Made by a program: the position numbers and the translations under genes. Below are positions 36,601 through 48,848 of a stretch of 64,000 bases of DNA, in pieces. Position 1 is the stretch's first letter. Every line of letters starts with the position of its first letter. Source of the DNA: Phoenix dactylifera (taxonomy: Eukaryota; Streptophyta; Magnoliopsida; Arecales; Arecaceae); NCBI RefSeq assembly GCF_009389715.1, contig NW_024067684.1, positions 911,001-975,000 of the forward strand, written 5' to 3'. Below the pieces are notes generated by a model. The model worked only from the letters and a program-made list of their open reading frames with translations, made no database searches and was not told the origin of the DNA.

Positions 36601-39600
36601 AGAGTAGAACACATCTATCACATACGTTATTTAAAAGAACACATCTATTATATAGTTTCAGATGTGCCATCAGAGTAGAACTTCCAAGAAAATAACAAAA
36701 CAATAAATTAAAAAAAACTGCTGTCTCCATATTTCAACTCTCACAAAAAAAAAAAAAAAAAAAAAAACTCATAGCAAACCCACGATATATGTGAAAATAA
36801 GTGATTTCCGTGGTACAAATACTATCCAGCCCTGCTTGGTACTCTAGTCTCAACAGAAACATAACAATGATCTTTCTCCAAGAACAACAAGATCAAGACT
36901 GAGTAACAGGAAATAGAAAAGGAAAAGGTAAGGGAGCAATGCAAGGGAACATGCTAGGCTTTTCCCTTGTAACATATAAATTAAATAAGAGAATCCAAGG
37001 GAAGAGCTCAAAAAACATATAAATATGAGGTAAACATAAAACACCAACTCTAAAGTCAATGATAATTGGAGAAACCAAAGGTCCATGTTTATTTTTAACA
37101 TCAAAGCATGCTATATTGTAAAACCTTTTGAGGAATTCTGAAGTTAAATTAGAACAAATTTTCTACTTTACACTAGGCCAATTACCTATGACTACTGCTA
37201 TGCTTGCCCCACTGTGTACCCATAGTGAGCTGCCAACCACGTTTCAGTATGATACACAGGGGATAGGTGGTTCATTTGGGGCTTTAACGCCCATTTTACC
37301 CCCAGCGGTCCAAAACTATACTGGGCACATTTTTTGGCACCTGCTGGGATATGTATCATTATCTATATCTATTTCATTGTCTCAACCACCTAGTCACAAA
37401 CACACTCATCTACCTTCTTTCAACTTGCTTAGACTAATTGTTCGACAATATACAAAAACTGTCCTACAATTCCTTTTTTGACCTCCTCAAACAACCCAAA
37501 CTGTGGCTTTAGAATCATGAGCCATCTTCACTCAGCTTCAATTAACAATAACTTGATGATTATACATGCACTGCACATTAGAAGCAGGTGAATGGGCAGA
37601 ATCCCATCCAAGGTCCACAACTTTGTGAGATTGCTGGCACTAGAAGGAAAAGACAGACTCCTAGGGAAAAAAACAGGGTAGGTTCACAGTAGGTAATAAC
37701 GCAAAATAGAAAGATTGGTGGAGCCAAATGGAATTGAGACCATGGTGGTGCAGAACTCGAGGGGTACAGACACCCTCAAAGTTTCCATTATAGGAGCCAA
37801 GATAACCTCATCAAACAAGTCCTTATTACGGAGTTGATCTTCAAGCACTTATAGGATCTTGGTATGTCCATTTATCTCCTGAAATGCATTAAACTTATTG
37901 TGGGGAGCATGATCCTTTTGACCCAACTATCAATCTCCAGTTGAATAAAAGCTAAAACCAGATCTTCAAGAATTGGTTTTAATTGCTACTATAAAGTCAC
38001 AGTTTCCAATAGCTCAACAAATGTAGGATAGTCATAAAGTTGCACCTCTATATTTGTAGAAGATTGACAAAAATCATAGTAAATCAAGAAAAACTTCTCA
38101 GGAGGTGACGACATAGCCATAACCAGGAAGACTAGTTCTATTCAATGCTCAGTTCATAACCCTGTTAGCAAGGTGCATATATTACACATTCCACATGGAC
38201 TAACTGAAGTTTAGTCAAGTTTCTTAAGGAATTGAAATTTTAGTTAACCTCTGAGGTCCTTATAAAATTTTAAGGGTCTATTCATCTAATCTAAAGCACG
38301 TAACTTATTAAAAGAAAATTCTATAGGAGAACAGCATTGATTATCCAGCTTACAAACACACCAGTCACCTCAAGCAAGAAATGCTGCCACCTAGGACTCC
38401 TGCCCGCATATCCTCTTGTTGGGGATTACATGACCTGTTCCAAGCTACAACTTATACCCTCCTCTGTACTTCCTGATTGCCAAACATGAAGTCCCATTAA
38501 GGGGATTTCTTCATTCCATCCTATAGATCCTATATAATGGACTTTGCTGATTCCTAGAACTTCATCTAACTTCTCCATATAAGGAAACCTTGTGAACCTT
38601 TTGAATCAACATGAGATCTTCCTTTATTAACTTCAACTGCATCATTGGAGACACAGCAGCTATTTTCAGATATTTAAGGCAAATAAGATGTGGGCACTGC
38701 ACATCATGGTTTGGTTTGATCTTCTTAAGCTGCCACCAGGTTAGGTTCGTTTTATCTCAAAGAAGACAAATTATTGTTTACCACGCAGACAGAGAGAGGG
38801 ACTAGGAGCAAAAATAAAGACAACCTAATATTTCTTCTATGTTCTCATTTTCACCTTTATTCCTATCTCCACTAAAAGAAATCTTCTCATTTGCTACTTC
38901 CAGTCTAATGATGGACGATATAATTAAGATATAACATCAATTGTGCCATCAAATAGGGAAAATTTGTACCTTTGGGCTATTATTGGTGCATTTCCAAAAA
39001 TGACTTTGAACAATGTCCCCTTTTTGGTGGATTCCAATCACAAAGCTCCTATGATGTTAATGTTTAACTTTAATTGGAATAACATGTCTCCGAATAATGA
39101 AATCAATGGGCACCATAAATATAGAGACTCATGCCTTGAAAAGAAAAACTTACAAAATCATATTATTCTACAAATGTGCTCATGGGAACGAGAAAATCAT
39201 ATGAAAATAATAAAAGCCGGGTTGCAGGTCTTGTCTTCAAACGTGCAAGAGGATTTACAAAAACTGGTTAACTACTTGAAGAAGTTCATAAGAAATAAAG
39301 AAGTCCAAGTAAAATATATGGGATTGTATGATGATTGGTTATCTGCATTTGATAAGTACTAGATTACCAAAGATTTCAGTGCAAAGAAAACAGAGGAGAG
39401 CAACTAATGAACAAATGGAGAGAAATACCGATTACATAGTCCTGCAAATCATTGATTTCTTGAAAGAGGAAGTGATAAGCAACCCTTGACAATACTAAAG
39501 ACTAAAGGAGCAGCAAAAGATTTTATTCATATTATCCTAACCCCTGTAAGAAACAGGGGAAGAAAAGATAATAAACCCATGGACTGTAAGATTATGTCAT

Positions 39601-40431
39601 GGCCTTGCCAAGCTCAAGAAAATGCAAGACAAACTACAGATTTATCTTTCAGCAAAAAAAAAAAACTACAGATTTATCTTGGGTGACTTTGTAATTGGAA
39701 ATTAGTGCACAGTACAGGTATAAAGTCAAAGAAGGAATAAAATGTATGCTTGCTTTTGGTGAACTAAATGGCCGAGTTGATTGCAGCTTCCCTCATGTAC
39801 TACTAGATCTAATTCAAGGAGATATTTAGGAAGATTTCCGACCAAAATTACATATTTAACTTTTCTTGTATGATTAATGGGATACCTTAAATTTGTTAAG
39901 ATATAAGGTCTGATGTTTCAGCTGAAACAAATCCATTTTAGACAAAATGGAGCGATTTGGCTTTAAACTGAGCAAAAACTTACCCCCAAAACTTGATTAA
40001 TTAATGCCAGTAGCTTCAATCAGTTTCTGCAGTTTCAGTTTTCGAACCAAAAATGACTGAAATAAGACATAAATTCTGTTTAATTTATAATTTTAGTATT
40101 TAATAGCACATTTAGGTAATTTCTTTGTTTTCTTGAGTACATGGGCTGTATAGTATCAATTTTGGGTTGTGTTCCTTTCTTTTTCTTGATGTTAAAGAGG
40201 GAATGTTTACTTATAGATGATAAATGTAACTTTAACGCATTAAGTCCTCTAACGGGGCCCTATTACGATAATTTAATGGAGCAAAATCATGCATAGTCAT
40301 AACATCTTCTTTTTAATAAAATAACCATACGAGTTGGACCACACACTAAATGTTACATCTCTGACAAAAGATTTAAGAATTCAAAGTCAATGATGGAGCA
40401 TCCAAATTAAAAATCCAAACCATTGAACATG
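36601..40431. other. Intergenic region, no defensible gene
   Basis: AT-rich DNA with A runs at about 36743-36767. The 139-codon ORF at 38943-39362 (+) has a charged, helix-like C-terminal half (LQKLVNYLKKFIRNKEVQV) but no domain I can name and no upstream gene structure. It may be a relic exon. At 39632-39680 there is a short direct repeat around an A run (see findings). Confidence 0.45.
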
Positions 40432-40439
40432 ATCTACAG

Positions 40440-40775
40440 CAAGGAATGCCGTACCGGTCCGTACCGGCCGGTACGGGCCGGTACGTACCGGTCCGGTCCC
40501 TGACCGGTACCGGACACAGATGAAAACCGGTATTTCCGGTTTTCTTCTGTGAACCGGCTGGTACCGGCCTCGTACCGGTGCGAACCGGCCGGTTCGCACC
40601 GGTACGGTGTTTTTTTTTTGGGGGGGGGGAGAACCACAGTGCCTCGCTGTGGTTTTTTTTTTTTTTTTGATGGGAAAGAAAGTGGTCCGGACCGGTACGG
40701 TACCGGTCCGGACCGGTACCGTACCGGTCCGGCCGGCCACCGGTACGCCGATCCGGACCGGTACGGCGGACCTTG
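40440..40775. mobile_element. hAT-type MITE, 336 bp, with 8-bp target duplication
   Basis: The element starts CAAGG and ends CCTTG, and the termini extend as inverted repeats (GCCGTACCGGTCC near the left end against GGACCGGTACGGC near the right). It is flanked on both sides by ATCTACAG (40432-40439 and 40776-40783). An 8-bp duplication with a CA(A/G)GG terminus is the hAT signature. The body is made almost entirely of self-complementary words (GGTACC, CCGGACCGG, GGCCGG), with a centre of T and G runs and a small ACCACAG/CTGTGGT hairpin. It has no coding capacity. GC content is far above the flanks. Confidence 0.8.
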
Positions 40776-40783
40776 ATCTACAG

Positions 40784-43700
40784 TATAAAAAAAATATCTA
40801 GAAACTCAAAATCATATGTTTTGGTAATCTTTAAGCATCAAATAGATGAAAAGGTGAATGGTTTTAATAGGATGGTACCATGTTTTGCTATGATCTAATC
40901 ATCAAAACAGATTGAACTCAAAATACTCATGTTTTCATATATGTAGATCATGAGCAAAAAAGTGGATCTTTGATTTATGTGCCCTATCAAATATTTTGGC
41001 ACACTACGAGAATTAGTACCGTTCATTATTGTACTCACTTGAGGTGTACATTGAAGACCTCCAAAATATATATGATTTTTAACTTCCACCCATTTTAAAG
41101 GAATAGATCAAACTCAACATTGTGGGTCTTGAATTCTAGAGGCTTATCATTGTTCTTGAAATTGTTAAAAATATCTTGTCAAAGATTTAATGTTTAATAT
41201 TTAGTTCATTCCATAACTTCATACAATAAACTGATAGCTACTTCACCTCAAAGATATGAGAAAGAAATGCTCTAGTTCAATATATTTGTGAGTTTTACGA
41301 TGGAAAAAGACTTGAAGACAATAGGAATCAGAAAGCTTCATGACAGCTAAAGGTAATGAATTTCAAACAATAATAGTTCAATAAATAAACAATATAAGTG
41401 TTAACGGTACAAAAAAACGGTATACTTTATGAATTTCACCTGAATAAAATATTAACTCCAGCCTAAAGCTGCCAAAACTACCCAAGGTAAAAAACCATGA
41501 CACATATAGTGAAATAACTTGGCTGCTTGTTCTTCCACTTTTCTTTTTGTATGAGAATTTTTACCTTTTTGCCTAAAACTCCTAAACTTCAGTGAAGTTG
41601 TTGAATGATTTTGATGTGTTAACTATCCTTTCCCAACCAAATACCGAGTTAGTCCCCTTTTCTAATAAATATATTTAGGACCTTTTATTGTGAATGATAT
41701 TGTCTAGCTGCTTACTAATACCATTAACTTGATTATCTTAAAGGGAAAAATATTTGAATTTAACCCGTCTTACCATTTCCATCAAAAAGAAAAAAAAACT
41801 GTCTTACCATTATCATAGAAATTCCTTGGGTGATCCACATCCCCACTCTCCTTATCTAAATTAATCGTAAAAGAATAGATTAATTTTATAATCATAATTT
41901 AATATAAAGAGTATAGCAAAGTTAGTTACTAGTTGGGTGGCAAAGACTGTTTTGTCCTATTCACAAAAACAGAAGGATCTAAATGTCTTTTTATAAGAAT
42001 AGGGGGACTAATTTATGATTAGGTTGGAAAAGGGGGCTAATATGTCAAAATCATAATTCCATTGCACCACCGACACTTCAAAAGACAAGTCAAAAATAAA
42101 GCCATTTAAAAAAAAATTCGGAAGGAAAGAGGTCCATGATAAGACATATTTCCTCTTCTCTTCATTAGGTTTTCACTGTGCTTAAAAAATGAGTTATAAG
42201 GCTGGTGATATTGGCTTAATTATATTTCCAACCTAGACTTGGAGTAGAAAAACTAAGCATGTAAAAATTACGTATAAAACTCTAATAATGTGAAATGTTA
42301 ACAATGAGCAATATCCAACCTTAAGTTTGTCACTTGTGATTCATGATTATGTCAGTGACATGTAATAAATCAATGACTTCACAAGTTCGTTGGCATAATG
42401 ACAGAAGAGTATACGATTTATCTTATTAGTGAAGATTTCATAAGATGACAGGGGACAAATTCCCCTACAATATATTTGGGTCTACTACCAAAAAAAGAAA
42501 GAAAAAAAGAAAATCAATGGTTTAATGTCCATCACCAAGAGGCATTGACAGAATATCAGTAAGCTGAAAATAATGCACTAGTATGTGAAGGCAGGGTAGT
42601 TCCTCTTGCTAGATGCATTGGTTTACTTTAAATTGATGTTTTTTATTTGATTAACAAATGAATATGAACAAACAGAGAATAAGTCCTCTGAAGAGATTAG
42701 ATAGGTATGGATGCTATCTGAATGCAAAGATTTTCTGACAGAGGTTACAAAGAAAGGCAACTCCATGAGTATTTATAAGATTTGGAACGATTGTGAAGGG
42801 CTTTCAAAGACTACCGGTGCTTTTGACTCTGGAAGTCTAATATTGTTTAGTATTGATGTGATCGGTAGTGCAATATATCCTTCCACAAATATAGATGGAG
42901 CATTGATATAGGAATATATGAATTTGTCTATAAGCCTGATTGCTTTTGTCTACTACCAGTAAGACTTGCCACCCGAGCATTCCCACATGACTTTTAAGTT
43001 ATAAGCATCCATTTGAGCATCTGTTTATTCCCTCTAAGTTTCAGATGTACTGATATTTTTTCTAGTCCAGGCAAGATGTGGTACACTAATGACGAGAATC
43101 ATTTCTCTGAGATGTTGCATTTGTTACATAATTACACTTGATCTCAAAGTTCCATCATGACATTTCTAATCATTTTCTTTGAAGCGTCAAAATTTGCTCA
43201 TAACCAAATTCTTGTCAATCTAAATGTCTGGTTATGCCTTGAATATAGATGTCATATATTTGAGCAAATTAACAGTAAGAGAAGTTTTGTAATTTGTGAT
43301 GACTAACACTGGACCATATGTGTACTACCCCAAGTCCCCACCTCCACATGCACAAAGCATAACTTCACCCTGAAATTAAACTATTAGCTTAATTAAACAA
43401 TGCATAAAAGGGAAACGAAGGGAGAGTGAGACACTCAGGTTCATATATCAATTTCTGTAAAATAAAAAATTACATTTGCATGCTTCTAGTTAAATGGACA
43501 GCATCGAGTGGATCCATAAACAGATATGAATACAAAATGAAAGTTTAACTGCAAAACGTTAATTGATTATCTGAGCACACGAATAATATAGTGGAAAATG
43601 ATTCCACATGATTTAATGTCTGCAAGAATTTGAACAGGAAAGAATTGGATAAACATTCCATATCAATAGAGAGTTTAATTCTTCATAGTCTATCATCATA

Positions 43701-44057
43701 TCTTACACTTACAGTAACCATAGACACGAAAAAGGAAAGGACCAAGATAGTTGAAGAGGTTTGTGAAATGAAAAAAAAATGCAAAATAATGATTGTGACA
43801 ACAAATTGTAAAGCGTGCATTGTTGCCACGATGTTAGAAGAACTAGAAACAAAATATCGTACTAAAAATCAAGTTGACAAAAAAAAACACCCCTAACAGG
43901 TAAGTTACATCAGCTTAAGCCAACAATATGATGGCAAGACAAAAAGAGCGGGGCAGATTTTACACAAAATGCTGAAACTGTACCTGAAGTTGATGTAATG
44001 GTTACAAAGGCTGAGATAAATTACGATGTGAACTCTGATCAAATCACCTTTGGAATC
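40784..44057. other. Intergenic region, no gene
   Basis: AT-rich DNA between the MITE and the F-box gene. ORFs of 60-90 codons here show no domain or codon character. No RNA gene or transposon end was recognised. Confidence 0.5.
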
Positions 44058-45320
44058 TCATTCATATTCAAACTGCACATCAACATCTACATATTTCCTC
44101 ATGAGATGAACAATGAATGAGGTAAAATTGGCCAACATCTGGCGTTCTTCACGAGTTTTGGCCTCAGAAAGAGTACCATGGATGACTAACTTCTTAAGGT
44201 TTGGGCATTTTTCAATCATCCCAAAAACCCAATGTCCAAAGTGCTCACTTATTACCGTCCATCCCAGTTCCAATACCGACACATTCTCTAATTGTGATGA
44301 ACCAGGCAGACCATAATGGAGCAATCCATCCCTTAATTCATAACTTAATGAAAGATGTCTGAGCAATGGAAAGGAAACAGCAATAGTTTCTGAATCGACA
44401 ATCTCATCCTCATCATCAAACACCACGCCCCAAAGCCGGAGTCTTCTCAATTTTGATGATCTAGATATCATATGGTAGAATTTAGGCCACACAATTGTAA
44501 AATTGCCAACATCTACAACCTCCAGATGATCTGTGTTCTCACCAATATCCAAATGAGTGACGCTGACATCATCAATCTTGAGATGTTTCAGGGTACCCTT
44601 TCCAATCAGCTCAAAAAGATCAAGGTTTAATGCATTTAAGTGCAAATTTTCAAGATTATCTGCTTCCAGTACTATCTTATCCACGCCTATGGATTTTGCA
44701 TAAATACTCTTCAGTGTTTGACTGCTCAATTCCATTGTAGATTGTGAATCAGATGTTACAATCTCTAGTGTATCAAGTGTTAAAGACTCTATTTTTGGGC
44801 AGGCAGCAAGCAATAGGCTGAGATCCAAAGCTGAGATACTAACATGTCTCAAGGAAAGGGATTTGAGACAAGTAAATCTCTGGTAACTTGGCTCAACCCC
44901 AGTAATAGTATTGTGGTCCAAATCCAACATCTCCAGCTTCTGCCGGCCACATTTCTCCAAAATGTTTACATTTGGAGTCGTACGGACATTATATGATAGA
45001 CTCCGTAAGGTTTCTCTAGTATACATAAGCCAAGCGATCACAGGAGCTGCCGAGAACTCATGGGCACTATCCATATGGATTGAAAGGCACTGCAAACCCA
45101 TAGTCTGGAATATAGTCTGTGTTATGAGAATCTCCAACTGCCTAGTGGTGAGATCACGAGGCCAGTCATCAGAGTTGAAAGATAGGGTGTGGAGGTGTTT
45201 CCTACAGGCTTCTCTCCATTTTCGGCAAGTTGCAGAGGCAACAACGACATCCCGAGCAGTTCCAAGATGGGAAAGAATATTACCAATGACTTCCACAGGG
45301 AGGTTCTCCATATATAACAA
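44058..45320 (-). CDS. F-box/LRR protein, At1g67190 type
   Basis: Probable SCF ubiquitin-ligase substrate receptor. Single uninterrupted exon, 420 aa from the first ATG. The family normally starts M-E-x-LPVEV, so Met4 (ATG at 45309-45311, giving 417 aa) is probably the true start. The F-box occupies about residues 4-45 (LPVEVIGNILSHLG, ATCRKWREACRKHL). It is followed by diverged leucine-rich repeats (LEMLDLDHNTITGVEP, LKSLSLRHVSISALDLSLLL, LKHLKIDDVSVTHLDI, LRRLRLWGVVFDD) and the conserved C-terminus ending VQFEYE. Length and motif order match the Arabidopsis At1g67190 product as I recall it. A 5'UTR intron is likely: a donor-like AAG|GTAGAG on the minus strand at about 46235 and a CT-rich leader beyond it. 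The substrate is not known from sequence. Confidence 0.92.
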   Translation of the reverse strand: MLYMENLPVEVIGNILSHLGTARDVVVASATCRKWREACRKHLHTLSFNSDDWPRDLTTRQLEILITQTIFQTMGLQCLSIHMDSAHEFSAAPVIAWLMYTRETLRSLSYNVRTTPNVNILEKCGRQKLEMLDLDHNTITGVEPSYQRFTCLKSLSLRHVSISALDLSLLLAACPKIESLTLDTLEIVTSDSQSTMELSSQTLKSIYAKSIGVDKIVLEADNLENLHLNALNLDLFELIGKGTLKHLKIDDVSVTHLDIGENTDHLEVVDVGNFTIVWPKFYHMISRSSKLRRLRLWGVVFDDEDEIVDSETIAVSFPLLRHLSLSYELRDGLLHYGLPGSSQLENVSVLELGWTVISEHFGHWVFGMIEKCPNLKKLVIHGTLSEAKTREERQMLANFTSFIVHLMRKYVDVDVQFEYE

Positions 45321-46600
45321 AAAGTTCCCAATAGAAAATGGGAAGCACTAGCCTTCTAGAATTGATTCCATTTTATAAACTCCAAAGCTGCCTACTTGTA
45401 CATACAGCAGCCAATGCAAAACATGTAAGATCCAGAAGCAATTTAGACCAAGCATTTTTCTTTCCTGTAGCAGCTAACAAGAAGGATTTAAACCATGACC
45501 AATTATACGAATCAAGTTAATATAGCGGGGATAGAATAGTAAAAATTCTAAGTAGAACATCAAAACAATCTAGGTTTTGAAAAATTTCATGTAATAACAG
45601 AAGGCAGGCAATGAATACAAGCATCGCACAGTTCTCGCAAATTCCTAGTTTCAGACAGAAGTAACGTTCAATCAACATAAATTCCAAATCTTTTGAGTGT
45701 CGTACCTGCCATCTCCTATTCAGAAAGCTTCACTGGAATTTTAGAAGATTCAATAACCCAAACATTACCACAGGGAGGTCCACATTCATTCCCAATGTCC
45801 AATAAAAGCAAAAAATCCGAGATCAGAGTTTCGAAATATTGATGAAACCTTGAGGATCCTAATAGGTTATAACAAAATCCGGATCCACGAATTCATCATA
45901 AAAAGCAATCAATCTCGCCAAAAAAATAGAAATTTTCAAACTACAAGAACCTAACATCCGAGAGTTCTTCACGTATTCATATGTCCAAGAGCGTCGGATG
46001 AATCCAATAGACAGATCTCCGTCTTGGAAAAAGAATTATGAAAACAAAGATTGGGCGTCAAACATTACAACAAATCGAAATCCGGCAGCCGAGTTCCTCC
46101 AGAGGAGATCAAAAAATTTAAAAGTTATCAGAGAAAAAAAAACGAGAGGATCTAATCTATGCACGGTAACAATTAAATTAAAATTGTTAAAGAATAAGTG
46201 GATCTACTCCAATCTAACATATCGATCAAGGACTCTACCTTCTCGCGTCGAATTCAGGGTATCGACCAAGAGCAAGGAAGAAAGATCGATGCCACCAGCC
46301 GAGAAGTTTGATGATAATTTACGGTAGCTTTATTTTTTTTTTTTTATCCTTGATAAAAAGCGGCTGCAGCGGAGAAGAAGAGGAGAAAAGGTCAAGCAGC
46401 GGCGAAGACGTTTTAGGATGGTCGTCTTCATCCTCCTCTTCCTCTTTATTTTCTCTTTTTTTCTTTAAAAAAATATTTTTTTATTTCTGATTTTTTTTTT
46501 AACTCTCCCCTCTCTTTACTGGTTCGAGACGGCCGCACGTGCGGAGATAGCGGCGCGCCACAAGCTGGGGTTTCCACTAATGTGCGCTCAGTAATAGGTA
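45321..46600 (-). promoter_or_regulatory. Leader, probable 5'UTR intron and promoter of the F-box gene
   Basis: Reading the minus strand, a purine/pyrimidine-skewed, moderately GC-rich stretch at about 46235-46450 looks like a transcribed leader ending at a GT donor. The DNA between it and the start codon is AT-rich like an intron. The ORF at 45998-46327 (+) is antisense to this leader and is not called. Confidence 0.35.
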
Positions 46601-48160
46601 ACATGGATATATCAAAGTTCTTTCACTAGAGCAGACACTAATCAGGAGACAGCAGAATAGGATCAGAACTATTAGGAGAGAGGATGGATAGATCACAGAG
46701 GACCCGGACAAATTTCGCAGGGTGCTGGAGCAGTTCTTCAGGGCTAGATGGACTGAGCAGATGGGGAGTACGACTCTGATTAACCTACCCATGCCTTCAG
46801 AGAGAGTTTCAGATGAGGATACATCAGTATTCATTAGGCCAGTGTCAGGGAGGGAGATTCAGAAGGCGGTGTGGTCCCTAGCCGGAGATAAGGCACCCGG
46901 GCCGGATTGCTTCCCATCGGTGTTTTTTCGCAGGTACTGATCGATAGTTGAACAGGATGTGATTGAGGTCATCCAGCAATTTTTCAGTACAGCTTCGATG
47001 TCTCCGGAGTGGCAAAGGACTTTTGTTACTTTGTTCCCCAAGCGACAGGATGCTACTGAGCCTGGCCACTTCCGGCCGATCAGTCTATGCTACACATTGT
47101 ACAAGGTCACGGTGAAGATCTTGGCAATCAGATTGAGGGATATGTTACCCAAGATCATTAGTCCAGAGCAGGGAGCTTTTATAGGGGGAGAAGCATATCA
47201 GATAACATCCTAATTGCCCAGCAGTTTATGTTTGATCTCAACAGGGCCCCGATGAGGAGATGTCTTATGAGGGTCAAGCTTGACATGGAGAGAGTATATG
47301 ATAAGATGTACTGGGATTTTATTTGACATTCTCTACAGAGCTTCGACTTCCACGAGACATGGATCAGATGGATTAGGGGCTGCGTGAGGGGGCCCTCCTT
47401 TGCCATTTTGGTAAACGATACGCCCTCCCATTCTTTTGTTTCATCTGTTGGGCTCCACCAGGGATGCCCTTTGTCCCCATTGCTCTTCATTATTTGTGCA
47501 GATGCACTATCCAGAGTTCTTCGGCATGCCGTGGATTTGCAGATCCTAGAGGCTTACAGGCTAGTGCAGGGAGCTATTCCGATGTCCCATTTGCTATTTG
47601 ACAATGATTGTTTATTGTTGTCAGGGGCGACCTGGCAGACCGCCCATGTGATTAGAAGGATCCTTTGGGCATATTATATTGCTTCCGGCCAACGGATCAA
47701 TCAGGCCAAATTTACAATCTTTTTCAGCCCGAAGACCAAGACTCATGTCAAGGCCGAGATTATGGAGATTTTGGAAGTAGACGAGCAGAAGGGTACACTG
47801 AGATATTTGGGTGTTCTGATTCTGAGACGATGGTTGCGCAGAGGGGACTATTCCTCTCTGGAGCTCAATATTAGACAGGATGGAGGGGTGGCAGATGCAT
47901 GCACTCTCTATGATGGGTAGGGTTACCTTGGCGTGGTCAGTGCTTAGTTCCATTTCGATATATCTTTTGTCTAACGCCATTCCCCCTGTAGCGTCATTGA
48001 GGTCGGTTGAGCAGCTCATCTGGGATTTTACCTAGGGGAGGTGAGGCGACAGAGGTAGTGTCCATTTGGGAGGTGGTTTGCCAGCTAGTCAGGTATGGTA
48101 AATTGGGTGTGCCATCACTGGTGGCGAGACTTTACCAACCGAAAACATCTCATAGATTAC
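46600..48160 (+). mobile_element. Truncated L1-type LINE (reverse transcriptase, disrupted)
   Basis: Several frames together give a plant LINE reverse transcriptase in order: VWSLAGDKAPGPDCFPSVFF, PEWQRTFVTLFPK, GHFRPISLC, LPKIISPEQGAFIGG, LDMERVYDKMYWDF, then LHQGCPLSPLLFIICADAL, then the catalytic region as SHLLFDNDCLLL (normally FADD, so one catalytic Asp is lost), and QRINQAKFTIFFS. Frameshifts and stops occur, for example at the YW codon junction near 46940 and at 47220. The endonuclease half is missing on the left, and the element ends abruptly at Copia sequence on the right. The copy is inactive. Confidence 0.85.
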
Positions 48161-48848
48161 AAATAGGTTTACAAGAAAAAGCTTAAATCAGATGGTACTC
48201 TAGAAAGATTGAAGGCTCATTTAGTTGCTAAATGTTACACTCAAAAAGAAGGGTTTGATTACTTTGACACCCTCTCTCCAGTAGCTAAACTTACTTCTGT
48301 TAGAACTTTGTTGGTAGTAGCTGTAGCCCGAAATTAGCACTTGCAACAACTTGATGTTAATAGTGCATTTTTACATGGTGACTTAAATGAAGAGATTTAT
48401 ATGAAAATGCCTCCTGGATTTGGCAGCAAGGGAAAGTCTTCATCAACACAAGTGGTTTGTAAATTAAATAAATCCTTGTATGGTTTGAAGCAAGCATCAT
48501 GGCAATGATTTGCTAAGTTCTCTGATTTTTTAATTCAACAAGGTTTCAAGCAGTCTAAAGCAGATTATACATTGTTTACCATATCAAGAGCTAATTCATT
48601 TATTGCTCTTTTAGTATATGTTGATGATATTATACTCGCTGAAAATGATTTAGAAGAAATAAATGTTCTCAAGTCTGCACTTAATCATCAATTCAAAATT
48701 AAAGACTTAGGAGCTTTGAAATTTTGTTTGGGCTTAGAAGTAGCAAGGTCTACAAAAGGTATATCAGTCTGCCAAACAAAATTTGCATTGCAAATACTTG
48801 AGGATATTGGTTTCACTGGTGCAAGAGTAGCCAAAACCCTAATAGAGC

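Noticed and set aside
38943..39362. 139-codon ORF as a protein-coding gene
   Set aside because: No domain I can name, no splice context and AT-rich composition like the flanks. Recorded only as a possible relic.
40387..40801. ORFs of 64-117 codons on both strands with Arg-Thr-Gly-Pro repeats
   Set aside because: Translation of the palindromic MITE. The symmetry makes open frames on both strands.
44911..45351. 146-codon ORF antisense to the F-box gene
   Set aside because: Shadow of the conserved sense gene.
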